A stretch of DNA of 64,000 bases from a bacterium (GCA_016708025.1 JADJGQ010000003.1:372001-436000), one strand, 5' to 3'; positions 40,962 through 50,185 are shown, numbered from the stretch's first letter. Notes: generated by a model not told the origin, from the sequence alone. Numbers and translations: made by a program.

Positions 40962-43699
40962 GCCGACCTCCAGGTAGAGTCTGCGCCATAGACGGCAAAC
41001 GCCGACCAGTGTGTGGCAGACGGATTGTGCTCTCGCACTAATTGAGAAGCCTGGGCGGCGGAATCACTCGCCGAGGCACCGGAGAAATATCTATGGTAAA
41101 ACGTACTCATCCAGAGTGCAGTTGACCGATCACTCACCGGCCATCGTGCGGCCACCACGGTTCTAGCTCCCATCTCCAGAAGCGATCGGACAATACCGGT
41201 CGGCTCCTCGCCCGGCAACGCCACTTGTTCAGCGCACCGACAGGCCGCCAGAGTTACCAATCCAACCTCACATTGCTTCAATCGAAAGTCGGCGGCAAAA
41301 AGCGGGCCATCTTCCAGCATGAGGAAGGAATAGAAAGGATTGTCTGCTCGAAGTTCCGCATGGCCGATAAAGTGCCACAGGCCGGAAGTCCCATGCGACG
41401 GCCAATCTGCCCTTCGGCACGGATCAACGATGGTAAATGATGACTTCGCTTGTTCCCGAAGTGAAGTTACTTCTTCCTGGACGAACTGAAGGTCCGCTGC
41501 TGGACCGCAGAATATGGTCCCTGATTGATCGCTTACCGCGACCCGATTGGCGCCATGGAAGTGACGGAGACTTGGTGAAACCAGGAAATTGAGGTGTTCT
41601 CCCAGTAGACCGCCGCCGTTCTGCAGAGCCGACCACGGAACATTGGCCAACTCGCCATCAGGCAACACTAACACCTTTTGATGTTCTGAGCTAACCTCCA
41701 GAGGCGCCCAGAGCCAGTCTCCAAGATCTTTCCATAATTGCGACTCGGCATGCAGCGAAGAGGCCGGATCGATCTGCTGGCGGTATAACTCCCCTTCCAG
41801 CAGAAACCGCCATCGTTCCATATTGGCGGATAGGCGACTGACTCCCTGCTCAAAGCGGATCGAACGTGCCTTTCCGTCCTCGTGGACTATCGCCACAATA
41901 TCCGCGTCATCTATGTGATACTGTACAATGGGAAACTGAGAAGAAGTGGTGGCAAAAAGAGCGCTGATCTGTTCGATCGAATTGTCCGCGCCGGTACTTG
42001 ATGTATTCTCGATTCGAGCCAATGATTCACGAGCCTGCTGTTGCAAGCGGCCGATCTGCCGGCTTGCAGCTCCAGAAAGCGATTCACCGCGAACGCGGGT
42101 GTCGCTGGATTGGCGCACTACAAACGATATCTGCTGGGCGAGAGCCGACAGACTCTCTTCCACCTGTCTGCGACCGGAGTGGGACAATTCTCGAAGCGGA
42201 GCCCACAGCCCGACTGTTCGAAATCGCTCTGACCAGCATGCAGCCAGCATCGGATCGGATTTCAGGTAGCGATTGACCAGCCTGGTGTGTGGTGCAGTTT
42301 CACGTCGCGCAAAAGTCGTACGTAATTCCACCGGCGGAAGTTGAGCGCGCACAGAATCGAGGCGATCGGCAGCGCGACTCCAGCAAGCCTCCGCCTCAGC
42401 CAGCCGTCCACTATCAAAGGCTCTATCTCCGAGTGAGGTTTGCCAGAAAGAGTACAATTGCGGTACAAAGCGGACCGCCTGATTCTGACGAAGATCACGT
42501 AGCAATGTGGCTGACACCTGCGTCGACCAATGCAATTGCTTCAGGTCACCCAGTGCTTTCCAGTACGGGAGCTGACTTTTACTAAACCAGCGACGGGCCG
42601 TCAGAAGGTTGGCTTTCCCCTTCTTGGTCGATGGCCCATCCAGTTCAGCGGCCAGCAAATAAACGGCCCCCAGAAACCCGGCATTACTGTCTTGAAGGAA
42701 TCCAGTCAAAGCACGTCTCAGTGCGGCTCGTGACTCCGGCATGTTCTTTACCGCAAAAGCCGCCTGCGCGCGAAAGAGCGCTGCCTTGGATGATTCATAT
42801 CGCAGTTTGAGGTTTCCAAATAGTCGCTCGCTTTGTCTCGCCGCTTCCATTGCTTCGGAATACATGGCGAGATTGAGATACGCCTCTGCGCGATCTAATG
42901 AGCAGAGCGCTTCCCCCTTTGGATTGCCGGCTTCGCGGTACTGCAGCTCACAGTTGGTGAGCCCGAGCAAGGCAGAATGTAATTCGCCGCGCAACATCTT
43001 CAGCCAGGCCTGCCCGTAGCGAACGTCGCAGGCATCGACCAGGTATCCTTCTTTTTCCCACAATTCCAGCGCCGATTGATAGACCTTCTCTGCCGTATCC
43101 AGATCAAACAACTGGACCAGCGTGTTGGCACGATTGTAATAGCACCGAGCGGTGGCCGCATGATTTGGCGTTTTTTCGAAATACTGCGACGACAGATGAT
43201 AGAGATGCTCCGCTTCCCGATGGCGATCCTGACGATGCAGTAGATTGCCGTAATTCACCTGTGATTGTGCAAGATCCGATTCTGCGGAAAGCTTTCGAAA
43301 GGTTGTGATGGATCGCAGGGCCGCCCGTCGAGAACGATCGAAATCCCCGAGGTACATATATACATCTATTAGAGCCCGGTCAATGCGCGAGCGCACCAAC
43401 GGGTCGTGCCTGGCCAGAACTCTCGCCTTTTGATACGCCTTCAGCGCATCAGCGTATGAGCCGCTCATATGAGTTAACCGGGCCAGAGCCCTCCACGAAG
43501 CCAATTGCATTTCTGACCCAAAGCTGGCCGATCGACGCGAAAACTGGCGTGCCTGGGCCAGTCCCTTCTTGATCGAAACACGCGTAGTCGCCCCAATGGC
43601 ACGGTCGCACCACAACGCCAGCTCGCGCTCATTGAGCGCGCCCGTTCGACCTGTCTTGAGAAACTGAACTGCTGTATCTAAGGCTTTGGCATCTTCCAC
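40958..43699 (-). CDS. CHAT-domain protease with N-terminal TPR array
   Basis: 913 residues from GTG 43699, which follows a CCGGAG site and overlaps the upstream gene by 22 bp; a longer frame from 43831 would overlap it by 150 bp. Residues about 60-440 form TPR/alpha-solenoid repeats (for example YGNLLHRQDRHREAEHLYHL). The C-terminal CHAT domain (about 590-910), a caspase-fold cysteine protease, has its histidine in LWHFIGHAELR (H780) and cysteine in LVTLAACRCAEQ (C820), then LLEMGARTVVAARWPVSD, so the dyad is intact. No signal peptide is seen, so it is cytoplasmic. It is coupled to an upstream zinc-finger protein and a downstream exported subtilase. Confidence 0.9.
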   Translation of the reverse strand: MEDAKALDTAVQFLKTGRTGALNERELALWCDRAIGATTRVSIKKGLAQARQFSRRSASFGSEMQLASWRALARLTHMSGSYADALKAYQKARVLARHDPLVRSRIDRALIDVYMYLGDFDRSRRAALRSITTFRKLSAESDLAQSQVNYGNLLHRQDRHREAEHLYHLSSQYFEKTPNHAATARCYYNRANTLVQLFDLDTAEKVYQSALELWEKEGYLVDACDVRYGQAWLKMLRGELHSALLGLTNCELQYREAGNPKGEALCSLDRAEAYLNLAMYSEAMEAARQSERLFGNLKLRYESSKAALFRAQAAFAVKNMPESRAALRRALTGFLQDSNAGFLGAVYLLAAELDGPSTKKGKANLLTARRWFSKSQLPYWKALGDLKQLHWSTQVSATLLRDLRQNQAVRFVPQLYSFWQTSLGDRAFDSGRLAEAEACWSRAADRLDSVRAQLPPVELRTTFARRETAPHTRLVNRYLKSDPMLAACWSERFRTVGLWAPLRELSHSGRRQVEESLSALAQQISFVVRQSSDTRVRGESLSGAASRQIGRLQQQARESLARIENTSSTGADNSIEQISALFATTSSQFPIVQYHIDDADIVAIVHEDGKARSIRFEQGVSRLSANMERWRFLLEGELYRQQIDPASSLHAESQLWKDLGDWLWAPLEVSSEHQKVLVLPDGELANVPWSALQNGGGLLGEHLNFLVSPSLRHFHGANRVAVSDQSGTIFCGPAADLQFVQEEVTSLREQAKSSFTIVDPCRRADWPSHGTSGLWHFIGHAELRADNPFYSFLMLEDGPLFAADFRLKQCEVGLVTLAACRCAEQVALPGEEPTGIVRSLLEMGARTVVAARWPVSDRSTALWMSTFYHRYFSGASASDSAAQASQLVREHNPSATHWSAFAVYGADSTWRSA

Positions 43700-44247
43700 G
43701 ATAACTCCGGTGCCTCTAAGACCAAATTGCCTGCCGTCAGGATTAATGACCGCGGTGGCGTCTTGGACGACCATTGGAAGAAACCGTCTCCGTCCGGCTG
43801 CATTCTGTTGCCGCCGACCTCCAGTCGGCACTCATCAAGCGATGTCCCAGCCGCTTGCGCGACAAAGGACCACTGATGCGCTTTCTTTTCGGCGCGGATC
43901 TCCAGAATGATCGGTGATGCTTCAAGTCGAAGTCGCCGCTGGGTCAGCGGGGCTGTGCCACGAACACCGGCGGGAGCCGGTAGGGCCCAGGAGTCAAACG
44001 TTAGTTCAGCGATCACCCGTCCAACTCGTTCTGCCAGTGACGGCTGACTTGATGCAAGCGAGATCGCCTTGTTTACCCATGCTGTCGGAGGCTCTGGAAG
44101 TGCGATCCTCCCTGCCATCCGATAGTGGGTCAGCAATCCCAGTTCGATCCGGCACTGCTCGCAGCTGTCGAGGTGGGTCAGATCGTATCCTGGTTTCCCC
44201 TGCGCAACTTCAAGCAACTCTTGTCTCGTTAAATGTCGGTTGGTCAT
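43678..44247 (-). CDS. Zinc-finger anti-sigma-like protein
   Basis: A 189-residue protein that starts at ATG 44247 with a strong GGAAGGAG site. Near the N-terminus is LTHLDSCEQCRIEL, an H-xxx-C-xx-C motif as in zinc-binding anti-sigma factors. The rest is a beta-rich region (about 85-185: LRLEASPIILEIRAEKKAHQ ... LEVGGNRMQPDGDGFFQW) with no membrane helix. It lies 32 bp after the ECF sigma gene and overlaps the CHAT gene. Its likely job is to hold the sigma factor; the beta-rich part may be a sensor or interaction domain. Being soluble distinguishes it from most membrane anti-sigma factors. Confidence 0.7.
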   Translation of the reverse strand: MTNRHLTRQELLEVAQGKPGYDLTHLDSCEQCRIELGLLTHYRMAGRIALPEPPTAWVNKAISLASSQPSLAERVGRVIAELTFDSWALPAPAGVRGTAPLTQRRLRLEASPIILEIRAEKKAHQWSFVAQAAGTSLDECRLEVGGNRMQPDGDGFFQWSSKTPPRSLILTAGNLVLEAPELSWKMPKP

Positions 44248-44279
44248 TGGTCTCCTTCCGCTCTGACAAGCAGAGTCAC

Positions 44280-44858
44280 TTACGGGCAGTTCCGTTCCTG
44301 CTCGAATCCTAAATCGGACAAAAGTTGCCGTAGTTTCTCCAGGCAACGTCGACGCTTCGCCCCGAGCGTGTTGGGCGCTAAGCCCATTTCTGCCGCGATC
44401 TGGTCGTAGCTGTAGTCTGAGTCGGCGAAGAAGAAGAGAGAAAGTAACTTATTGCATGGTTGGTCGATCTGTCGCAGAGCTTCTTCAAGCTGGGCCTGAA
44501 GCTCAAGCTCCTCCATGACTTTGTCCGGGAGGGCTTGGGTATCCTGCATTTCGGTGGCCGGTTCAGCGTCAGCATACCGGCGCCCCATCCGTTGAAGATG
44601 CATCGCTTCTCGTCGGGCCGTCGTAATGAGCCAGGAAGAGATGCGAGAGGGATCATCCAATCTATGGCGATGCTGAAAAAGTTGAGACCAGGTTTGTTGG
44701 AAACAGTCGGCTGAATCGGACTGCGAAAGGCCCATGAAGCTGCAGATCGAGTAAACCAGCGCCTTATATCGTAAGACAAGAACCTTCCACGCCGCCTGAT
44801 CGCCGGCTTGTATCTCGCGCCATAACTCAACATCGCTCTTTGTCTTCATGGTCAACAT
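44280..44858 (-). CDS. ECF-family RNA polymerase sigma factor
   Basis: 192 residues from ATG 44858 (ATG 44849 also possible; the frame opens further upstream without a better start). Region 2 includes LVYSICSFMGLSQSDSADCF and FQHRHRLDDPSRISSWLI, then TTARREAMHLQRMGRR; region 4 has LLSLFFFADSDYSYDQIAAE followed by MGLAPNTLGAKRRRCLEKL, the DNA-recognition helix. It heads the zinc-finger/CHAT/subtilase operon and presumably activates that operon itself, though no matching promoter was identified by eye. Its sequence type differs from the kinase-linked sigma factor at 29.2 kb. Confidence 0.85.
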   Translation of the reverse strand: MLTMKTKSDVELWREIQAGDQAAWKVLVLRYKALVYSICSFMGLSQSDSADCFQQTWSQLFQHRHRLDDPSRISSWLITTARREAMHLQRMGRRYADAEPATEMQDTQALPDKVMEELELQAQLEEALRQIDQPCNKLLSLFFFADSDYSYDQIAAEMGLAPNTLGAKRRRCLEKLRQLLSDLGFEQERNCP

Positions 44859-45207
44859 AATCCACAGTTGTGCACAATCGTAAGCTAACTGAAAAGACGA
44901 AGATGACAAGCGCGAAATCACTCTCTCCCCGGCCGGAGTAACGTCCTGTTCAAGAGTTGTACACAATAGTGAAGTTTTTCGGAACGAAACTGGAGTCTCT
45001 TATCTCTGCTCATCATATGAGTTTCGGTCAATCAGGTAGATCATAACGGTATCCACTGATACACAGGAAGGGAGGTTACCGGCGAACACCTGACGGTATA
45101 GACGGGGTCTCGTCTGCCTGGCTGGATCTGTCTTCTGCAGCTCGGACCAGTGACTTCGGGATTCCCAAAACTCACTCAATTGCTAGCATCATAGGAAGGA
45201 TCACGCT
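44859..45207. other. 350-bp divergent intergenic region
   Basis: It lies between the sigma-factor operon (minus) and the trypsin-like lipoprotein (plus). Both promoters should be here, but no clear box was found. Confidence 0.4.
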
Positions 45208-46233
45208 ATGAGACGCACGCGTCTTACTATCCTCACAGTGGCCTTTTTGACCATGGTCGCGACCATGTCTTTCTTCTGGATCGGTTGCCAGCAAGAACCG
45301 ACCTCATCACAGATCTCCACCGCCGGCAATCTGCCGGGTGACCCGGTAGCCATAGCAAAAGTCATGGTGATCCAGGATCGGATCACCGATGAACTGCTTT
45401 CTGTCCCTAATGTTGTCGGGACGGGAACCACCCTAGACGCCGAGGGGAATCCGGTGATCGTCGTTTACACGACCGGACCGCTGACCTCTGTCGGCAAGAT
45501 CGCCTCCGAATATGACGGTGTTCCGGTGATGTTCGAAGAGACCGGCCCGATCACTGCCTTTGGCCTGACCGGAAACTACCGACCGGTCCCGATCGGCGTT
45601 TCGATCGGCAATGTCGGCGAGTGCGCCGCAGGCACGCTTGGCTGTGTTGTCTACAAAGGCTCAACACCATATATCCTCAGCAACAACCATGTATTGGCGA
45701 GAGAAAATTACGCCGCCATTGGCGAGGATATCAATCAACCTGGTCTGTATGACACGAAATGCGCCCTCAATACCGCTGACAAGATCGCGGATCTATCCGA
45801 CTTTGAGCCGATCAAATTCGATGGATCTGATAATTATATAGATGCTGCCATCGCGCAGTTCTCGACCACCAACTTCACGTGCGCTACTCTTTCCACCTAC
45901 TACGGCTTGCCCGGTGCCACTATCGTAACGCCGGCCGTCGGGCTTGCAATTAAGAAAGTTGGACGCACAACATCATTAACCACGGGGACCATCACCGCGA
46001 TCAACGTGACTGTCAATGTCGGTTACACCCATGGCACCGGCAAGTTCGTTGGACAGTTCATGACTTCCACGAAATTCACGAAGTCCGGTGACTCCGGTTC
46101 TCTGGTGGTGACTAACAATACCAGCGAAAATCCAGTCGGACTTTTGTTTGCCGGAACCAAGACGGGCCAGGCGATCTGTAATCCCATTGGCACAGTCCTG
46201 TCTCGCTTCTCGGCGACCATCTGTACGCAATAA
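45208..46233 (+). CDS. Trypsin-like serine protease lipoprotein
   Basis: 341 residues. The signal peptide ends SFFWIGC (lipid Cys27). A helical/beta N-terminal region (about 45-125, GDPVAIAKVMVIQDRI ... VVYTTGPLTSVGKIA) resembles the domain found in front of some bacterial trypsin-like proteases. The protease domain has its histidine in YILSNNHVLARE (H161), aspartate in NYIDAAIAQ (D212) and serine in KSGDSGSLVV (S296), a complete triad. An AGGAAGGA site precedes the ATG. It is divergent from the sigma/CHAT operon. It should act at the periplasmic face of a membrane or at the surface; the substrate is unknown. Confidence 0.85.
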   Translation: MRRTRLTILTVAFLTMVATMSFFWIGCQQEPTSSQISTAGNLPGDPVAIAKVMVIQDRITDELLSVPNVVGTGTTLDAEGNPVIVVYTTGPLTSVGKIASEYDGVPVMFEETGPITAFGLTGNYRPVPIGVSIGNVGECAAGTLGCVVYKGSTPYILSNNHVLARENYAAIGEDINQPGLYDTKCALNTADKIADLSDFEPIKFDGSDNYIDAAIAQFSTTNFTCATLSTYYGLPGATIVTPAVGLAIKKVGRTTSLTTGTITAINVTVNVGYTHGTGKFVGQFMTSTKFTKSGDSGSLVVTNNTSENPVGLLFAGTKTGQAICNPIGTVLSRFSATICTQ

Positions 46234-46258
46234 GCCCCCTGTTTGTCATTCTTTCCAC

Positions 46259-46281
46259 GGCGGGAGTTCTCCCCTCCCGCC
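46259..46281 (+). terminator. Terminator-like hairpin 1 after the trypsin-like gene
   Basis: Stem GGCGGGAG/CTCCCGCC with a seven-base loop, followed by CCCGCTTTA; the T-run is weak. Confidence 0.5.
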
Positions 46282-46290
46282 CCCGCTTTA

Positions 46291-46333
46291 GTCGCCGCAG
46301 ATAGTTCAATCCTGAGCGAACATCTGCGGCGAC
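46291..46333 (+). terminator. Long hairpin 2 after the trypsin-like gene
   Basis: A perfect 12-base inverted repeat (GTCGCCGCAGAT/ATCTGCGGCGAC) encloses 19 bases and is followed by ATTCTTTCT. It may be a second terminator or a small palindromic element. Confidence 0.5.
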
Positions 46334-46562
46334 ATTCTTTCTCCAATCGATTGAGATCGGATAGATGCGTTGCCCATCATAACTTTTTCTGTACACGGAC
46401 GAGATAGATTACTCAGACTGTCATTTCCAACCATTGTTTTGATTCCCGTGGTACTGCCCTGGATTGTCACATTTCGGCCCAATCCTTCCAACGCCCCTTG
46501 CATTTTTTCTGACTGATGACCTAATTGACTTCGATAGTCCACGTGTACTACTGGAGGTTAGA

Positions 46563-47213
46563 ATGTCGTCGCAACAGCCTGAAGGATTTCTCGCTACTCC
46601 CACGACCACCAACGGAACCGCGGTACTGGTTCTGCATGCTTGGTGGGGGTTGAATGACACGATGAGAACCTTCTGCAATCGCCTGGCTAAGCACGGTTTT
46701 GTCGCATTTGCCCCGGATCTGTATCATGGCAAGCTGGCCGAGACCATTGCCGATGCTGAGTCGCTGAGTAGTGCGCTCGATGCTGATCAAGCGAGGATCG
46801 ACATTCGTGAGGCTATTCACTACTTGTTGCAGCAGACTAATCGACCGGACAGGGGCTTGGCCGTGATCGGATTCTCTCTTGGCGCCTTCTTCGCATTAGA
46901 GCTGTCGGAAAGAGAACCAGAAGCAATTGAGTCCGTTGTCGTTTTTTATGGGACGCGACCGGGAGACTATTGCGGCGCGAAAGCAAACTATCTCGGCCAC
47001 TTTGCAGTAACTGACGAGTTCGAACCAAGCACGGAAGTCCACAATCTGGAATCATCTCTGCGCAATGCAGGTCGACCGGTCTCCTTCTATCACTATCCCG
47101 GAACAGGACATTGGTTCTTTGAACCTGACCGCATACAAGCGTATGATCAGCCGGCGGCCGACTTGGCATGGGAACGAACCCTCTCCTTCCTCCTCAATCC
47201 CGCCAACTCCTAG
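46563..47213 (+). CDS. Dienelactone hydrolase family protein (alpha/beta hydrolase)
   Basis: A 216-residue alpha/beta hydrolase of the dienelactone-hydrolase type. The opening strand is followed by LVLHAWWGLNDTM and APDLYHGK; the nucleophile elbow reads GFSLGA, with serine where classical dienelactone hydrolases have cysteine; the acid region is GHFAVTDEFEP; the histidine lies in PGTGHWFFEP. ATG 46563 is used because GGAGG lies just upstream; a GTG at 46464 would extend into the intergenic region. It stands alone, and the substrate is unknown. Confidence 0.85.
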   Translation: MSSQQPEGFLATPTTTNGTAVLVLHAWWGLNDTMRTFCNRLAKHGFVAFAPDLYHGKLAETIADAESLSSALDADQARIDIREAIHYLLQQTNRPDRGLAVIGFSLGAFFALELSEREPEAIESVVVFYGTRPGDYCGAKANYLGHFAVTDEFEPSTEVHNLESSLRNAGRPVSFYHYPGTGHWFFEPDRIQAYDQPAADLAWERTLSFLLNPANS

Positions 47214-47513
47214 CAAAATGCTTTCCGAGGTTTCTCTTGATATCTCGGGTTTTGCGGGCCGACATTGCCCATGGAAAGAGAGAAATGGCTCCGGAATCAT
47301 TCTTCTCTGGGACTCAGCAGGTAGCGCTAACTTGGTTAAATTCAGCCCATTTTTACATACAACAAGTATCGCCGTTATATTGGCTTATGTAGGGCCAGTG
47401 TGCCAAATGCAAGTGATTACCCTGCAGATCATTGCCCCCGGGATTCAGGTATACTCAAATCGTGCATTTTTATTGATGCGGAACCATCTCCCTGCCGATA
47501 TAAGCTATAAATA

Positions 47514-47544
47514 GTCCTGAATATTCACCCATTTGATTCAGGAC
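47514..47544. promoter_or_regulatory. Perfect 9-bp inverted repeat, possible operator
   Basis: GTCCTGAAT and ATTCAGGAC are separated by 13 bases, ten bases upstream of the putative -35 box of the cytochrome operon. The position fits an activator site or operator. Confidence 0.4.
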
Positions 47545-47553
47545 CTTAACTGC

Positions 47554-47583
47554 TTGCAACATCACTATTTTTGCTAGTACAAT
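47554..47583 (+). promoter_or_regulatory. Candidate sigma70-type promoter of the cytochrome operon
   Basis: TTGCAA and TACAAT are separated by 18 bases, and the start codon follows 14 bases after the -10 box, leaving a very short leader that contains the AGAAGG ribosome binding site. Confidence 0.35.
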
Positions 47584-47597
47584 CAGAAGGACGATGA

Positions 47598-48533
47598 ATG
47601 CATTTGTTGGCGCGGGAAACAATGTCTATCAGTCAGTCAGTTGAAGTCTCCGAAAAAAAGCCACCTTCGAGACGTTTGCTTCTCTGGTCATGCTACGTGA
47701 TCGCGATTGCGGCCATCACCTGGCTGATTGTCGATGGTTACTCGTATTACTCAACGCCATACATCGAACGGCCGCATCATCCGGACTATCGAGTATTCAG
47801 ACCTGCCGGCAGCCGGGGATTGCTGTACGGATATCTCGGCGCGGCAATGATGATTGTGATGCTGATCTATTCTTTGCGGAAACGATTCCGTTTTCTCGAG
47901 GGACTTAGCTCGCTTCAGTCCATGCTTCATTTTCATATCTTCCTGGGAATCATGGGACCACTCTTCATAGTGCTGCATACCTCTTTCAAAGTGCAGGGGC
48001 TCGTGGCGGTAAGTTTCTGGTCGATGGTTGCGGTTGCCGCCAGCGGTTTCCTGGGGCGCTATTTGTATCAACAGATCCCGCGCAATATCATTGGTTCCGA
48101 GCTGACGCTTCAGGAGTTAGAGAAGATCAAGGCAGACAAAACCACGCAACTCAAATTACGCTTTCAGCTTGATGACCGTGCAGTGGATAAACTCGAGAAT
48201 GTGACGACTCGGTTTGCCAGCGGCTTCTCAGGTGGGTCCGCGAAGGCGGTACTGCTGTTGTTGACCGATGACCTGTTCCGTTTTCTGGCGCGCCGACGTT
48301 TCATGCGAGATGTCATGCGCGCCGTTCCGCTTCCACGCCGGGAACTTCGCGAATTCACCCGACTGGCTTTCGAACGCGCATTGCTCCTCAGACGTGTCAA
48401 TCTGCTGAGTCAGATCCAGCAGATCTTCCACTACTGGCACGTCATCCACAAACCGTTTGCGATCATCATGTACCTGATCATGCTGGTACATATTGGAGTC
48501 GCTATCTGGACAGGATACGGCTGGGCATGGTAA
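47598..48533 (+). CDS. Membrane cytochrome b-like protein of the multiheme operon
   Basis: A 311-residue inner-membrane protein with about five helices. Histidines are placed to bind heme in the membrane: LHFHIFLGIMGPLFIVLH (H111/H113/H127) and FHYWHVIHKPFAIIMYLIML followed by VH (H278/H281/H284, H298), as in cytochrome b561/ferric-reductase-like di-heme proteins. A cytoplasmic basic, helical loop (about 165-265) lies between the two pairs. AGAAGG precedes ATG 47598. Its stop overlaps the next start, and it is the first of five co-directional genes. It probably passes electrons from the quinone pool or the cytoplasmic oxidoreductase to the periplasmic cytochromes. Confidence 0.7.
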   Translation: MHLLARETMSISQSVEVSEKKPPSRRLLLWSCYVIAIAAITWLIVDGYSYYSTPYIERPHHPDYRVFRPAGSRGLLYGYLGAAMMIVMLIYSLRKRFRFLEGLSSLQSMLHFHIFLGIMGPLFIVLHTSFKVQGLVAVSFWSMVAVAASGFLGRYLYQQIPRNIIGSELTLQELEKIKADKTTQLKLRFQLDDRAVDKLENVTTRFASGFSGGSAKAVLLLLTDDLFRFLARRRFMRDVMRAVPLPRRELREFTRLAFERALLLRRVNLLSQIQQIFHYWHVIHKPFAIIMYLIMLVHIGVAIWTGYGWAW

Positions 48534-50185
48534 GAGCGATCTTCATATCTGCTTACGTGTTGATCTTCGTAAGCGTTGCCCAGGCACAGTTGTCACCGGG
48601 CGACCTCCATCGTGTGCATGCTGCGCTCGAAGGAGTGGAGAACTGCACCAAGTGCCATGGCGGAGATCATGAACTGGTTCCGGATAACTGCCTTGCCTGC
48701 CACGGACGGATCAAGGATCAGCGCGAATCAGGGAAAGGTCTCCATAGCCGATCTGAGTACCAGGACTGTCAGAATTGCCATGTCGAACATCAAGGTCGAG
48801 ATTTCGACCTGATCCACTGGAAAGATGGCGAGAAAGCTTTCGACCATGCACTCACTGGCTTTATCCTCAAGGAAAAGCATGCCGGTTTGGATTGTCGGAA
48901 ATGCCACAAGCCCGCGTTTATCTCGGGACTTGCACTCGGAGAGAATGAGCAGCTTGATTCAAGCCGAACGTATCTCGGGCTGACGACCAACTGCGTCTCC
49001 TGTCATCGCGATGAACATCGCGGAGACCTTGGAGCTAACTGCACGAATTGCCATACGCAGACTGCCTGGAAGCCGGCCACTGGCTTTGATCACTCTCAAT
49101 CCAAATTCCCGTTGACCGGAAAGCACATGACTGTCGCCTGCCTGAGGTGCCACCGACTAATGACGGACCGCCCACTTGCCGCCGACTTTGACTACCTGCA
49201 ATATAAAGGGGTGCAGTTTGCCAACTGCGTCTCCTGCCATACCGATACACATGCCGGAAAACTTGGCGACAATTGCAGTTCCTGTCATAATACCGATGGT
49301 TGGCATCTGGTCAACACCGTCAATTTTGATCATAGCAAAACACGCTATCCGCTTGAAGGAAGACATGTGGCAGTGGCTTGCGCAAAGTGCCACCAGGCCG
49401 GCAACTCCAAGCAGGGTCTCAAATTTTCGGCCTGTCGCGATTGTCACTCCGACTTCCATCGAGGCGAGTTCGCCAAGCGTGCCTCCAAGGGAAATTGCGA
49501 GGAGTGCCACTCTGTACAGACATTCAGTCCGGCGCGATTCCTGATGGCCCAGCATGAACAGACTGAATATCCTCTCCGCGGCGCCCACCAGGCGGTCCCC
49601 TGTTTGGCCTGCCACCAGCGGTCGTCGGCAAGCGTACAGCCAGAATTGCGATTTGTTTTTGAATCAACGAAATGCCAGAATTGCCACAAGGACCCTCATC
49701 GCGGACAGGTCGACAAGCTGGTAGCGGCCAATGGATGCGAGACCTGTCACTCGGTCGACAAATGGAACCGGGTCAATTACGATCACTCAAAGAGCAATTT
49801 TGCACTTGAAGGTAAGCATGTGCAGGTTGCCTGCAACAAGTGCCATGCCGACCTGGCAAATACGAGCGACCGTTCATTGGTCAAATTCACCGGTATCCGC
49901 ACAGACTGTCAGTCCTGTCATAAGGATATTCATAACGCCCAATTTGCTATCGATGGAGCCACTCCGTGCGTGCAGTGTCATACCGCCAAGGGATGGAAGC
50001 CGTCAACTTTCGATCATGCAAAAAGCCGTTTTGCTCTCGACGGCGCCCATCGGAATGTCGCCTGCGACAAGTGTCACCGTCCGGCGACCGATGGCTCCGC
50101 TACCTGGGTTACCTATAAGCCGCTTGAAATGACCTGTGCCTCCTGTCATGGCACTGCCAATCCTGAAAGGAGTAAGCGTTCATGA
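48527..50185 (+). CDS. 20-heme c-type cytochrome
   Basis: 552 residues with a signal peptide (cleavage after AQA, about residue 20). Twenty CxxCH heme-binding motifs were counted by eye, from CTKCH near residue 40 to CASCH near 540, spread evenly with many further histidines (for example FDHSKTRYPLEGRHVAVACA). Repeating units read FDH-S-F-L-GKH--V-C-KCH. It overlaps the membrane cytochrome b gene and the 28-heme gene, so it is translationally coupled to both. It is expected in the periplasm or attached to the outer membrane as an electron wire. Confidence 0.92.
   Translation: MVRAIFISAYVLIFVSVAQAQLSPGDLHRVHAALEGVENCTKCHGGDHELVPDNCLACHGRIKDQRESGKGLHSRSEYQDCQNCHVEHQGRDFDLIHWKDGEKAFDHALTGFILKEKHAGLDCRKCHKPAFISGLALGENEQLDSSRTYLGLTTNCVSCHRDEHRGDLGANCTNCHTQTAWKPATGFDHSQSKFPLTGKHMTVACLRCHRLMTDRPLAADFDYLQYKGVQFANCVSCHTDTHAGKLGDNCSSCHNTDGWHLVNTVNFDHSKTRYPLEGRHVAVACAKCHQAGNSKQGLKFSACRDCHSDFHRGEFAKRASKGNCEECHSVQTFSPARFLMAQHEQTEYPLRGAHQAVPCLACHQRSSASVQPELRFVFESTKCQNCHKDPHRGQVDKLVAANGCETCHSVDKWNRVNYDHSKSNFALEGKHVQVACNKCHADLANTSDRSLVKFTGIRTDCQSCHKDIHNAQFAIDGATPCVQCHTAKGWKPSTFDHAKSRFALDGAHRNVACDKCHRPATDGSATWVTYKPLEMTCASCHGTANPERSKRS

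Larger units (their letters stand above)
46234..46562. other. 330-bp intergenic region with two hairpins
   Basis: It holds the two terminator-like hairpins listed separately; nothing else is recognised before the hydrolase gene. Confidence 0.5.
47214..47597. other. 385-bp intergenic region upstream of the cytochrome operon
   Basis: AT-rich, without a gene. It holds a perfect inverted repeat (47514-47544) and a promoter candidate (47554-47583) for the cytochrome operon. Confidence 0.5.
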
